DNA of 64,000 nt from Sphingobacteriaceae bacterium (lineage in GTDB: Bacteria; Bacteroidota; Bacteroidia; Sphingobacteriales; Sphingobacteriaceae): the NCBI GenBank assembly GCA_947459195.1, contig CANHCS010000001.1, positions 1-64,000 of the forward strand. Reading direction: 5' to 3'. Below, piece by piece: positions 9,763-19,661 of the stretch. The notes beneath the pieces were generated by a model that saw only the letters and a list, made by a program, of their open reading frames with translations, was not told the origin of the DNA and ran no database searches. How positions within the stretch are numbered: the stretch's first letter is position 1; each line of letters begins with the position of its first letter. The position numbers and the translations under genes were made by a program.

Positions 9763-10545
9763 ATGAAAAAAGTCTTTTTGTTTCTATCCCTGCTATGCAG
9801 TTTGGCTGTAGTTCAAGCGCAAGAATTGAAGAATACCGCCGAAGTAGCCTTCCAACCCGGAGAGGAACTCCTATATAAACTCAGGTATGGTATTTTTACC
9901 GCTGCCGAAGCAAAATTAAGAATCATTGATACTGACCTTAAGTTTGACGACCGACCGGTATTTCACCTCATAGCTGAGGGCCGAACTTCGGGCACATTTG
10001 ATATCTTTCATCGGGTGAGAAACAGATACGATTCGTACATCGATCGAAAAGAGTTAACACCTTATCTATACACCGAAAATATACACGAGTCGAGTTATCG
10101 CAGAAATGATAAGGCCCGCTTTTATCAGGAGCAGCAAAAAGTAGTCTCCAACAAAGGTACCTTCAAAGGATCTGCTCAAACTTTTGATGTGATTTCGGCC
10201 TATTATTTTGCCCGCAGTATCGACATTTCTAATATTAAAAAAGGAGATAAATTCTCCATGTCGTATTTCTTAAGCGATGGTATCTCTCAGTTAGAAATAG
10301 AATATTTAGGTAAAGAGGTGGTGAAAACTGCTTTGGGTAAATTCAATTGCCTGAAATTCAGCCCTTCCATCCAACCCGGTCGCATCTTCAGGAAAGACAG
10401 CAAATTATACCTATGGATTACCGACGATGGTAACCGTATTCCGGTAAAAGCCCATGTTGAAGTATTGGTAGGATCCATCACTATGGAATTGGTCAATGCC
10501 AAAGGCTTAAAGTATCCCTTGGCTGCAAAAAAAGTAGAACCATGA
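9763..10545 (+). CDS. DUF3108 domain-containing exported protein
   Basis: Signal peptide MKKVFLFLSLLCSLAVVQAQ; AFQPGEELLYKLRYGIFTAAEAKLRI...; ORF track start 9703 overlaps the preceding gene, 9763 in frame preferred. Confidence 0.8.
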   Translation: MKKVFLFLSLLCSLAVVQAQELKNTAEVAFQPGEELLYKLRYGIFTAAEAKLRIIDTDLKFDDRPVFHLIAEGRTSGTFDIFHRVRNRYDSYIDRKELTPYLYTENIHESSYRRNDKARFYQEQQKVVSNKGTFKGSAQTFDVISAYYFARSIDISNIKKGDKFSMSYFLSDGISQLEIEYLGKEVVKTALGKFNCLKFSPSIQPGRIFRKDSKLYLWITDDGNRIPVKAHVEVLVGSITMELVNAKGLKYPLAAKKVEP

Positions 10546-11108
10546 TCGAAGTAGGCCATGTCTTGGTCCACGAAGACCTCATTTCCGAGCAATTTGTATG
10601 CAATTTAAATGCTTGCAAAGGTGCATGTTGTATTGAAGGCGATGCAGGCGCACCCCTCGAGCATGCAGAAAAAGCGATTTTGGAAGAAGTCTATCCAATG
10701 GTAAAACCACTGATGACCGCCAAGGGAATAGAGACTGTGGAGGCTGAAGGTGTTTATGTGAAAGATTTTGAAGGTGATTATACCACTCCTTGCGTAGATG
10801 GAAATAAGGAATGTGCTTATGTAATTTGGGAAAACGGGATCACCAAATGTTCCATTGAGAAAGCATATGAAATGGGAATGGTAAAGTGGAAGAAGCCCCT
10901 CTCTTGCCATTTATATCCCATCCGCATCACTTCCTATCCGGAGTTTGATGTATTGCATTACGATCGCTGGTCTATTTGTAGTGCAGCCTGCTCACATGGA
11001 GCCGAATTAAAAGTACTGGTATATCAATTCCTAAAAGAGCCGCTCATTCGGAAATATGGGGACGCCTGGTTTGCCGAATTAGAGGAAAAGGTGCAAGCAT
11101 CTCTATAG
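10542..11108 (+). CDS. DUF3109 family cysteine-rich protein
   Basis: 188-aa ORF with CNLNACKGACC, C..GNKEC, KC, SCHLYPIRI, ICSAAC cysteine pattern; start overlaps previous stop (ATGA). Confidence 0.82.
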   Translation: MIEVGHVLVHEDLISEQFVCNLNACKGACCIEGDAGAPLEHAEKAILEEVYPMVKPLMTAKGIETVEAEGVYVKDFEGDYTTPCVDGNKECAYVIWENGITKCSIEKAYEMGMVKWKKPLSCHLYPIRITSYPEFDVLHYDRWSICSAACSHGAELKVLVYQFLKEPLIRKYGDAWFAELEEKVQASL

Positions 11109-11148
11109 AAATTCTTATTTTTAACCATCAACCTATAAAATCCACCAA

Positions 11149-12015
11149 ATGAAAGGAATTATACTTGCCGGCGGTTCCGGCACCCGTTTACATCCCTTAA
11201 CCTTGGCGGTAAGCAAGCAATTGATGCCTGTTTACGATAAGCCGATGATCTATTATCCGCTATCTACGCTCATGCAAGCGGGCATCAATGAAATTCTTGT
11301 AATTTCTACCCCGCATGATTTGCCTCATTTTGAAAAGTTATTAGGTAGCGGCCAACAATTAGGGTGTAAATTTTCTTATGCCGTACAGGAAGTTCCCAAT
11401 GGTTTGGCACAGGCCTTTGTAATTGGTGCCGATTTTATCGGGAATGATGATGTAGCTTTAATTTTAGGTGATAATATTTTTTATGGCGATGGTATGGACC
11501 GACTGATGCAAGAATCGACTAAGCCTGATGGCGGCGTAGTGTTTGCCTACCCGGTTTCAGATCCGGAGCGCTATGGCGTGGTAGAGTTCGATGCCCAGCA
11601 GCGTGCCATATCTATTGAAGAAAAACCTGCCAGCCCTAAATCGAATTATGCGGTACCGGGCTTATATTTTTACGATAATTCGGTGGTAGAAATTGCCAAA
11701 AATATTCAGCCTTCGGCTCGTGGCGAATATGAAATTACCGATGTGAACAAAACCTACCTGGCCCAGGGCAAACTAAAAGTAGCAGTCCTGAGTCGCGGTA
11801 CAGCCTGGCTCGATACCGGCACTTTTAATTCCCTGATGCAGGCCGGACAGTTTGTGCAAGTGATAGAAGAACGCCAGGGCTTAAAAATTGGTTGTATTGA
11901 GGAAATAGCCTATCGCATGGGCTTTATTAGCAAAGAAGAATTAAAAGCAATTGCCGAACCATTGGTGAAAAGCGGTTATGGTCAATACTTACTCAGAATC
12001 ATTCATCAGAATTGA
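11149..12015 (+). CDS. rfbA: Glucose-1-phosphate thymidylyltransferase
   Basis: [86 protein letters not shown]. Confidence 0.97.
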   Translation: MKGIILAGGSGTRLHPLTLAVSKQLMPVYDKPMIYYPLSTLMQAGINEILVISTPHDLPHFEKLLGSGQQLGCKFSYAVQEVPNGLAQAFVIGADFIGNDDVALILGDNIFYGDGMDRLMQESTKPDGGVVFAYPVSDPERYGVVEFDAQQRAISIEEKPASPKSNYAVPGLYFYDNSVVEIAKNIQPSARGEYEITDVNKTYLAQGKLKVAVLSRGTAWLDTGTFNSLMQAGQFVQVIEERQGLKIGCIEEIAYRMGFISKEELKAIAEPLVKSGYGQYLLRIIHQN

Positions 12016-12044
12016 TAGGAGATATTAATAGTTAAATTACAAGC

Positions 12045-13181
12045 ATGAAGGTTGCATTAATTACGGGTATTACAGGTCAGGATGGGGCATATTTGGCAGA
12101 ATTTCTGCTAAAGAAAGGTTATTTTGTTCACGGTTTAAAAAGAAGAAGTTCTTCCTTTAATACCGAACGCATAGACCATCTTTACCAAGATCCTCATGAG
12201 GAGCAAGTTCGTTTCAAGCTTCATTATGGTGATTTAACAGATTCCACCAATCTCATTCGTATTATTCAGGAAACACAACCGGATGAAATTTATAACCTGG
12301 CAGCGCAAAGCCATGTAAAAGTGAGTTTCGATACGCCTGAATACACTGCCAATGCAGATGGCGTAGGAACACTCAGAATTCTGGAAGCTGTTCGTTTGTT
12401 GGGGATGACGAAAAAAACCAAGATTTACCAGGCCTCTACTTCAGAGCTCTATGGATTGGTACAGGCGGTTCCGCAAAGCGAAACAACACCTTTCTACCCA
12501 CGTTCACCTTATGGAGTGGCCAAGTTATACGCTTACTGGATTACGGTAAACTATCGCGAAGCCTACGAGATGTATGCCTGCAACGGAATCTTATTCAATC
12601 ATGAGAGCCCCATTCGTGGCGAAACCTTCGTGACTCGTAAAATTACCCGTGCTGCGGCTAAGATTGCTCTTGGTCTGCAGCAGACGCTCTTTTTAGGTAA
12701 TTTATCTGCTCAACGAGATTGGGGCCATGCCAAAGATTATGTGGAGGCCATGTGGCTCATCTTACAACAAGAAAAGCCTGAGGATTATGTGATTGCAACC
12801 GGCGTGACCACCACAGTGAGGGACTTTGTAAAATTAGCTTTCGAAGAACTGGGTATTGAAATCGAATTCAGTGGTAAGGCCGAGAATGAAAAAGGAGTAA
12901 TTATCCATGTGAACGAAGCCCGCTGCAAGGAATTAGGGATTAACCCCGATGCGTTGAAGCTGGGCACCACGGTTGTAAAGGTCGATCCTAAATATTACCG
13001 CCCTACCGAAGTGGATCTCTTACTGGGTGATCCAAGTAAAGCAAAAAAACAATTGGGTTGGACTCCAAAGTACGATCTGCCAGCCTTGGTTCAAGATATG
13101 GTGATTGCCGATCTGCATTTAATGAAGAAAGACGAATTTTTGAAGCAGGGGGGCTATAAAACCCACAATTACTTCGAATAG
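12045..13181 (+). CDS. gmd: GDP-mannose 4,6-dehydratase
   Basis: [72 protein letters not shown]. Confidence 0.97.
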   Translation: MKVALITGITGQDGAYLAEFLLKKGYFVHGLKRRSSSFNTERIDHLYQDPHEEQVRFKLHYGDLTDSTNLIRIIQETQPDEIYNLAAQSHVKVSFDTPEYTANADGVGTLRILEAVRLLGMTKKTKIYQASTSELYGLVQAVPQSETTPFYPRSPYGVAKLYAYWITVNYREAYEMYACNGILFNHESPIRGETFVTRKITRAAAKIALGLQQTLFLGNLSAQRDWGHAKDYVEAMWLILQQEKPEDYVIATGVTTTVRDFVKLAFEELGIEIEFSGKAENEKGVIIHVNEARCKELGINPDALKLGTTVVKVDPKYYRPTEVDLLLGDPSKAKKQLGWTPKYDLPALVQDMVIADLHLMKKDEFLKQGGYKTHNYFE

Positions 13182-13320
13182 TTTGTTTTTTGTATAAAAT
13201 TGATTAAACCCGGCCATGCGTCGGTTTTTTTGTTATTTTATAATATAAATTACTTAATTAAAAATAATTAACTAATAATAACTAACTAAAAATAGTTATA
13301 TTTATTGTAAACTAAATCCA

Positions 13321-13388
13321 ATTGCAGCGGATACCGGCCACGAAGGGTATGCCTGCAGCCGTATGAGCGGAAAGCGGGACTCAATTAA
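13321..13388. other. GC-rich, probably structured intergenic element (possible ncRNA, repeat or bidirectional terminator)
   Basis: ATTGCAGCGGATACCGGCCACGAAGGGTATGCCTGCAGCCGTATGAGCGGAAAGCGGGACTCAATTAAA: GC-rich block in very AT-rich flanks; ATACC (13331-13335)/GGTAT (13346-13350) hairpin, CTGCAG palindrome, no ORF. Confidence 0.4.
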
Positions 13389-13421
13389 AATAGAAGTACA
13401 GTTTTGGCATTTTAAAATAGT

Positions 13422-15350
13422 TTAAGAAGCAATGGTTTGCGTAGCACGGCTATGGGCCATTTCTTTCACTTTTTGTTGAATAGCTGCCGCATCGTAACCA
13501 CATTCAGCCCATAATTCTGGCTGTTCTCCATGTTCAATTACCTGATCGGGGATACCGAGTCTGATTACCCTGGCAGTGTAATTATTTTCGGCCATGAACT
13601 CGATCACTGCAGATCCCATACCTCCCTGAATGCAACCATCTTCAACCGTAATTACGTTTTTGAATTTAGAGAACACTTCGTGGAGCAATTGTTCGTCGAT
13701 GGGTTTGGCAAAACGCATGTCGTAATGTGCCGGATAAATGCCTTCGGCATTCAATTCTTGGCAAGCTTTTGTTGCTTCGTTGCCGATGTGGCCAATACTG
13801 AGAATGGCCACCTCTTCGCCGTCACAAATTTTTCGGCCTTTACCAACAGGAATTGCTTTAAACGGACGTTTCCAGTCGGGCATCACCCCATTTCCTCTCG
13901 GATAGCGAATGGAGAAAGGTCCCATGTTTTCTTGTTGGGCAGTGTACATGAGGTTGCGTAGTTCTTCTTCGTTCATTGGGGCCGAAACCACCATGTTCGG
14001 GATACAACGCATGTAGGCCAGATCATAAGCACCGTGGTGCGTAGGTCCATCGGCTCCGGCTACCCCACCGCGATCTAAACAGAAAACCACATTGAGTTTT
14101 TGGATGGCTACATCGTGGATCACCTGATCGTAAGCACGCTGCATGAAACTGGAATAGATATTACAGAAAGGCACCATGCCCTGCGTAGCCAGTCCGGCAG
14201 AAAAAGTAACGGCATGCTGCTCGGCAATACCTACGTCGAATGCCCTTTTGGGCATGGCTTTCATCATGATATTTAACGAACAGCCGGAAGGCATGGCGGG
14301 CGTAATACCCATGATTTTATCATTTTTTTCAGCCAGTTCCACGATGGTATGTCCAAAAACATCCTGGTATTTTGGTGGTTGCGGTTTGTCAGAAACCGAT
14401 TTTTTGATTTCGCCGGTTATTTTATCGAATAAGCCGGGCGCATGCCATTTTGTTTGATCCTGCTCTGCCAAAGCGTAACCTTTACCTTTTACCGTTACGC
14501 AATGCAGCAATTTAGGACCGGGAATATTTTTCAGATCGTTGAGCACTTTTACCAGGTGTTTTACATCGTGACCGTCGATAGGTCCGAAATACCTGAAATT
14601 AAGTGCTTCGAAGAAATTGCTTTTCTTGAGGAGCGTTCCTTTGATGCTCTTCTCGATCTTCTTCACCAGCTCATGAGCGTTGGGGCCAAGGCTGGAAAGT
14701 TTATTTAAAACCAATGAAACATCATCGCGGAAGCGATTATATGTTTTAGAGGTGGTAATATCTGTGAGGTATTCTTTCAGTGCGCCCACATTTGGGTCGA
14801 TGGACATGCAATTATCATTAAGAATCACCAGCAGGTTAGAATTCTCAATACCGGCATGGTTGAGTGCCTCAAAGGCCAAACCTGCCGTCATGGCACCGTC
14901 GCCAATTACGGCCACATGCTGACGTTCAGTATTGCCCTGGTATTGCGAAGCAACGGCCATCCCCAAGGCTGCAGAAATTGAAGTAGAGGAGTGTCCCACC
15001 CCAAAAGTGTCGTATTCGCTTTCTGATCTTTTTGGGAAACCGCTGATTCCTTTATAAATACGGTTGGTGTGAAAATTTTTACGTCGCCCGGTCAGTATTT
15101 TATGACCGTAAGCCTGGTGGCCTACGTCCCATACCAATTGGTCATCGGGGGTATTAAGTACATAATGTAAAGCTACGCTGAGTTCTACTACGCCTAAACT
15201 GGCGCCAAAATGGCCACCATTCACGGAAACTACATCAATGATGTATTGACGCAATTCCTGGCAGATCTGCTCCAGCTCGCTTTCATCAAATTTTTTTAAA
15301 TCAGCGGGCAGGTTGATCCTCTCTAATAGTTCACCGGCTTTAATTTCCAT
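13422..15350 (-). CDS. dxs: 1-deoxy-D-xylulose-5-phosphate synthase
   Basis: 642-aa ORF; GGHFGASLGVVELSVALHYV, DVGHQAYGHKILTGRR, GDGAMTAGLAFEALNHAG, DRGGVAGADGPTHHGAYDL. Confidence 0.97.
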   Translation of the reverse strand: MEIKAGELLERINLPADLKKFDESELEQICQELRQYIIDVVSVNGGHFGASLGVVELSVALHYVLNTPDDQLVWDVGHQAYGHKILTGRRKNFHTNRIYKGISGFPKRSESEYDTFGVGHSSTSISAALGMAVASQYQGNTERQHVAVIGDGAMTAGLAFEALNHAGIENSNLLVILNDNCMSIDPNVGALKEYLTDITTSKTYNRFRDDVSLVLNKLSSLGPNAHELVKKIEKSIKGTLLKKSNFFEALNFRYFGPIDGHDVKHLVKVLNDLKNIPGPKLLHCVTVKGKGYALAEQDQTKWHAPGLFDKITGEIKKSVSDKPQPPKYQDVFGHTIVELAEKNDKIMGITPAMPSGCSLNIMMKAMPKRAFDVGIAEQHAVTFSAGLATQGMVPFCNIYSSFMQRAYDQVIHDVAIQKLNVVFCLDRGGVAGADGPTHHGAYDLAYMRCIPNMVVSAPMNEEELRNLMYTAQQENMGPFSIRYPRGNGVMPDWKRPFKAIPVGKGRKICDGEEVAILSIGHIGNEATKACQELNAEGIYPAHYDMRFAKPIDEQLLHEVFSKFKNVITVEDGCIQGGMGSAVIEFMAENNYTARVIRLGIPDQVIEHGEQPELWAECGYDAAAIQQKVKEMAHSRATQTIAS

Positions 15351-15452
15351 TTAGTATAGATGTTCAAAAAGTGTTGGAACACAAATTAAGCAAATTTGCG
15401 CCTAATAATCTTACAATTTAAATATTTTGAATGTAAAACTTATTAATTGGTT

Positions 15453-15460
15453 TAATTTTG
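15453..15460 (+). promoter_or_regulatory. Bacteroidota -7-like element (TAATTTTG) upstream of scpA
   Basis: Matches TAnnTTTG; ATG begins 10 nt downstream at 15471. Confidence 0.4.
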
Positions 15461-15470
15461 TTTTACTCGT

Positions 15471-16223
15471 ATGCAGGCTTCAGAAAACTTTGAGATCAGG
15501 CTTCCCAAATTTGAGGGTCCTTTCGATTTGCTGTTATTTTTCATCGAAAGGGACGAGCTGGATATTTACGATATTCCCATTGCTAAGATTACTGACGATT
15601 TTCTGAACTATATTCACCAGCTCAATGCCATGAACATGGAAGTGGCCAGTGAGTTTATTTATGTTGCTGCCACCCTGATGCGAATCAAGGCAAAAATGCT
15701 ATTGCCCCGACAGGAATTGGATGAGGAGGGCAATGAAATCGATCATCGTAAAGACCTGGTTCAGAAACTCTTGGAATACAAGCGCTTTAAATTAGTGACC
15801 GAAGAGCTGAAACTTTTGGAAGAGGAGCGCTTGTTGAAGGAGAAGCGAGGACACCTAGCTTTTGACTTGCAGCAAATTAGCCAGCAACATGCGCAACCGG
15901 GGGAAGAATTGGCAAGTTTCGATTTGTACAAATTGATGCTCACTTATGAGCGGATCATGAACAAGTACGATATCCGGTCTCGGGAAGTGAAACATACGGT
16001 GGTTCAGTATCCATATACCATCGAAGGGCAAAAAAAGGTGATCATGGATTTGTTGTCACTCAATCAGCAGTTAGATTTCGATTATCTGAAGAAAAAATCA
16101 GATAATAAGGTTCATTTCGTCTATAATTTCTTGGCCCTGCTCGAAATGTTGCAACAGCAATTGGTATCGATTCAAACCGGTTTGGGTTATAATAATTTTT
16201 GGGTGGAAGCCAAATCGGTTTGA
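15471..16223 (+). CDS. scpA: Segregation and condensation protein A
   Basis: FEIRLPKFEGPFDLLLFFIERDELDIYDIPIAKITDDFLNYI; EFIYVAATLMRIKAKMLLP. Confidence 0.93.
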   Translation: MQASENFEIRLPKFEGPFDLLLFFIERDELDIYDIPIAKITDDFLNYIHQLNAMNMEVASEFIYVAATLMRIKAKMLLPRQELDEEGNEIDHRKDLVQKLLEYKRFKLVTEELKLLEEERLLKEKRGHLAFDLQQISQQHAQPGEELASFDLYKLMLTYERIMNKYDIRSREVKHTVVQYPYTIEGQKKVIMDLLSLNQQLDFDYLKKKSDNKVHFVYNFLALLEMLQQQLVSIQTGLGYNNFWVEAKSV

Positions 16224-16298
16224 GCCCGATTTCCCCAAAATTTTATGCGGCTCATTAGATTAAATATGTATTTTTAGGCACTTATTTTTAAAGATTCC

Positions 16299-17573
16299 AT
16301 GAAGAGAGATAAACTCATTTTTCAGCTGATTGAAGAAGAATTACATCGCCAGGAGACCGGTATCGAACTGATTGCTTCCGAGAATTTTGTTAGTCCGCAA
16401 GTGATGGAAGCCGCCGGTTCGGTTTTGACCAATAAGTATGCCGAGGGTTTACCTGGAAAAAGGTATTACGGCGGCTGCGAAGTAGTAGACGAAATTGAAA
16501 ACATTGCCATAGACAGAGCCAAAGAATTGTTCAACGCTGCTTGGGTAAATGTGCAACCACATTCGGGTGCACAGGCAAACGCTGCCATATTTCTGGCATT
16601 ATTAAAGCCCGGCGATAAGATTTTAGGATTTGACCTCTCTCATGGCGGGCACCTTACCCATGGCTCTCCAGTAAATTTTTCAGGTAAATTATATCAACCC
16701 TTTTTTTACGGGGTTAAACCAGACACCGGCTTAATTGATTACGAACAACTCGAAAGGGTAGCGCTCAAAGAAAAACCAAAACTGATCATTTGTGGGGCTT
16801 CGGCTTACTCAAGAGAGTGGGATTATGCATTCATTCGCAAAGTAGCCGATCAGGTGGGTGCTTTAGTGCTGGCCGATATTTCACACCCTTCCGGCTTAAT
16901 TGCCCGAGGCTTATTGAACGATCCGCTTCCGCACTGCCATGTGGTGAGTACCACCACGCACAAAACTTTACGTGGGCCGCGTGGAGGGATGATCATGATG
17001 GGAAAAGATTTTGAAAATCCTTTCGGTTTAACCACTCCAAAAGGCGAGATCAAAATGATGTCGGCTCTCTTAGATGGGGCCGTTTTCCCGGGTACCCAGG
17101 GTGGTCCGTTGGAGCACATCATTGCTGCTAAAGCCATTGCTTTTGGCGAAGCTTTGACTGAGAGCTATATGAAATACATCATCCAAGTAAAGAAAAATGC
17201 AGCGGCCATGGCCGATGCCCTAATGCAGAGAAATTACCAGATCATTTCGGGTGGAACTGATAATCATTTGATGCTACTCGATCTTAGAAATAAAAACATC
17301 AGCGGTAAAGCTGCTGAAGCAGCTTTGGGCGAGGCGGGTATTACGGTGAATAAGAACATGGTGCCTTACGATGATAAATCTCCATTCGTTACTTCTGGTA
17401 TCCGCTTAGGAACTGCAGCAATTACCACACGTGGTTTGAAAGAAAAACACATGGAATTGATTGTTGATCTGATCGATCAGGCCCTTACACAAGCGGAGCA
17501 ACCCAAAAAACTTCACAAAATTCATCAGCAGGTTTCTGAGCTGATGTCCAAATATCCGCTTTATAAAGCTTGA
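16299..17573 (+). CDS. glyA: Serine hydroxymethyltransferase
   Basis: [68 protein letters not shown]. Confidence 0.98.
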   Translation: MKRDKLIFQLIEEELHRQETGIELIASENFVSPQVMEAAGSVLTNKYAEGLPGKRYYGGCEVVDEIENIAIDRAKELFNAAWVNVQPHSGAQANAAIFLALLKPGDKILGFDLSHGGHLTHGSPVNFSGKLYQPFFYGVKPDTGLIDYEQLERVALKEKPKLIICGASAYSREWDYAFIRKVADQVGALVLADISHPSGLIARGLLNDPLPHCHVVSTTTHKTLRGPRGGMIMMGKDFENPFGLTTPKGEIKMMSALLDGAVFPGTQGGPLEHIIAAKAIAFGEALTESYMKYIIQVKKNAAAMADALMQRNYQIISGGTDNHLMLLDLRNKNISGKAAEAALGEAGITVNKNMVPYDDKSPFVTSGIRLGTAAITTRGLKEKHMELIVDLIDQALTQAEQPKKLHKIHQQVSELMSKYPLYKA

Positions 17574-17584
17574 TCATAAAACAC

Positions 17585-17616
17585 AAAAGAGCCGGAATAC
17601 CGGCTCTTTTGCTTTC
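17585..17616 (+). terminator. Rho-independent terminator after glyA
   Basis: Perfect 11-bp stem AAAAGAGCCGG (17585-17595) / CCGGCTCTTTT (17600-17610), 4-nt loop. Confidence 0.9.
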
Positions 17617-17712
17617 TAAAAATTAACGCATACGTTAGGATTATTTGGGAGAAATCCAACGTAATCCTTTATACGTAAGAATGCTAACTCCGGTTACAAT
17701 TATTTTCAATTT

Positions 17713-18405
17713 TTAATCGGCGTAAGCCAAAGCAGCCAAACTGAGCTTTATTTCGACTTTTTCTTGTAAACAAAGGGCACAGGCTTCGAGCGTGGAGCCG
17801 GTGGTGATTACGTCATCAATCAGTAGAATATGTTTTCCTTGGAGTTCCCCAGGTCGATGAATGGAAAATGCTTCCTGCATGTTTTCATACCTCGAAAACC
17901 TGTTCTTTTTTGTCTGACTTTCGGTATGTAGATTTCTGATTAAATGAGTGTTCGATAGATCTACCTGAAGCACCTTGCTCAGCCCTTTGGCAATGGCTTC
18001 ACTTTGATTATACCCCCTCATTTTCAATTTTTTTGGATGTAGTGGTACGGGAATGATCAGATCAGGTTTAATAAAATTTGCAGATTGCGATAATTCGTAA
18101 CCATACAACTCCCCTAATCTTACTCCCAGTTGTTCCCGTTTTCGGTATTTGATTTGATGGAGAAGTGCTTGTACCCGACCGCCTTTTTTAAAGTGTAGAT
18201 AAGCTCCTGCCTGAAAAAATGAAATCCTGCCCCAAAATTGTCTGGCCACTTTGTTGTTTGGATCGTTGTGATGGGCGGTTAAAGGGAGTTTGTAAATGCA
18301 GGAGGTGCAGATCTCTACTTCGCCCTTGAACAAATTTTTGGCACAGGCACCACACAATTCTGGAAAAAATAATGCCAGAAAATCGTTAAAATATTCTTTG
18401 AGCAT
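17713..18405 (-). CDS. ComF family protein (phosphoribosyltransferase-like)
   Basis: CGACAKNLFKGEVEICTSC Zn-ribbon, IIPVPLHPKKLKMRGYNQSEAIAKGLS, ILLIDDVITTGSTLEAC PRTase motif. Confidence 0.92.
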   Translation of the reverse strand: MLKEYFNDFLALFFPELCGACAKNLFKGEVEICTSCIYKLPLTAHHNDPNNKVARQFWGRISFFQAGAYLHFKKGGRVQALLHQIKYRKREQLGVRLGELYGYELSQSANFIKPDLIIPVPLHPKKLKMRGYNQSEAIAKGLSKVLQVDLSNTHLIRNLHTESQTKKNRFSRYENMQEAFSIHRPGELQGKHILLIDDVITTGSTLEACALCLQEKVEIKLSLAALAYAD

Positions 18406-18447
18406 AGCTTGATAGCTTATACTCTATAGAACACGAAATGCTGAAAA

Positions 18448-19494
18448 TTATTGTTTTTTTACTGCCAACTGACCGCAGGCTGCATCGATGTCTTTTCCGC
18501 GGCTGCGCCTGATATTGGTGATGATGCCTTTGCTCCTGAGGTATTCGGCAAAGACTTCTATTTTATCGATGGCCGCATTTTGGAAAGCGGCAAAAGAAAT
18601 TGGGTTATACTCGATGATGTTCACTTTGCAAGGAACGTGCTTGCAGAAGCGGGCCAGTTCCTCCGCATCCGAAATTTCATCATTAAAATCGTTGAAAACG
18701 ATGTACTCGTAGGTTACCGGATTCTTTGTCTTAGCATAATAATATTTCAATGCTTCGGCCAAAGCCTTGAGGCTGTTCTGCTCATTGATGGGCATGATCT
18801 CGTTCCTTTTCTGATCATTGGCCGCATGCAGAGAGAGCGCCAGGTTGAACTTCACGCCATCATCGCCCAGTTTTTTAATCATTTTGGCAATACCCGCTGT
18901 TGAAACCGTAATGCGCTTATACGACATGTTCAGCCCATCTTCGGCTGTAATTCGTTCAATGGATTTCAACACATTTGCATAATTGAGCAAAGGTTCGCCC
19001 ATGCCCATGTAAACAATATTGCTCAGTGGCAATTGGTAGTTCTCTTCTGCCTGACGGGAGATCAAAACTACTTGATCAAATATTTCATCTGCATTGAGGT
19101 TACGCTTGCGGTCCATGTATCCGGTGGCGCAAAATTTACAGGTTAAACTGCAGCCTACTTGCGAACTGACACAGGCGGTCATTCGCTCGGGAGTCGGAAT
19201 AAGTACGCCCTCAATCAGGTTTTCATCGTATAGCCTGAACGAATTTTTGATGGTCCCATCGGCACTAAATTGAGAGTCATCAACGCGGATATGATTAATC
19301 TGATATTGTTCTTTTAACTTTTCTCTGAGTGCTTTTGGCAGATTGCTCATCTCATCAAAGTGCGTACAAGCCTTGGCCCAAAGCCAGTCGTACAACTGTT
19401 TGGCCCTGAATGCAGGTTCACCCATGGCCTTAAAATGCTCGCTTAAGGCCTCGGGAGACAGACTTCTGATATCTATTTTTGCTGGTTCTGCCAT
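18448..19494 (-). CDS. rlmN: 23S rRNA (adenine2503-C2)-methyltransferase
   Basis: SSQVGCSLTCKFCATGYMDRKRNL radical SAM CxxxCxxC; NIVYMGMGEPLLNY; SRGKDIDAACGQL. Confidence 0.96.
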   Translation of the reverse strand: MAEPAKIDIRSLSPEALSEHFKAMGEPAFRAKQLYDWLWAKACTHFDEMSNLPKALREKLKEQYQINHIRVDDSQFSADGTIKNSFRLYDENLIEGVLIPTPERMTACVSSQVGCSLTCKFCATGYMDRKRNLNADEIFDQVVLISRQAEENYQLPLSNIVYMGMGEPLLNYANVLKSIERITAEDGLNMSYKRITVSTAGIAKMIKKLGDDGVKFNLALSLHAANDQKRNEIMPINEQNSLKALAEALKYYYAKTKNPVTYEYIVFNDFNDEISDAEELARFCKHVPCKVNIIEYNPISFAAFQNAAIDKIEVFAEYLRSKGIITNIRRSRGKDIDAACGQLAVKKQ

Positions 19495-19661
19495 GAGGAG
19501 ACAAAATTATCCAATTTTTAAAAATTAACTCTATAAAATAATTTTTATAGTTTAAACGAAACAATTTTCTATTATTTTTGATTATATATTATTATTCCAC
19601 ACCATTCTTTTTAGCGACTGCGACACCTAAGCACGAGTGATGATGTGATAGCTTGAAGATT

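Noticed and set aside
13202-13232. Terminator after gmd (AAACCCGGCCATGCGTCGGTTTTTTTG)
   Set aside because: Plausible but the stem is short and imperfect; not scored as a feature
13530-13961. 143-aa plus-strand ORF opposite dxs
   Set aside because: Antisense shadow frame of a confident dxs gene; same holds for 14176-14457, 14442-14708 and 14680-14922
18451-18903. 150-aa plus-strand ORF opposite rlmN
   Set aside because: Antisense to a confident rlmN; no domain signature
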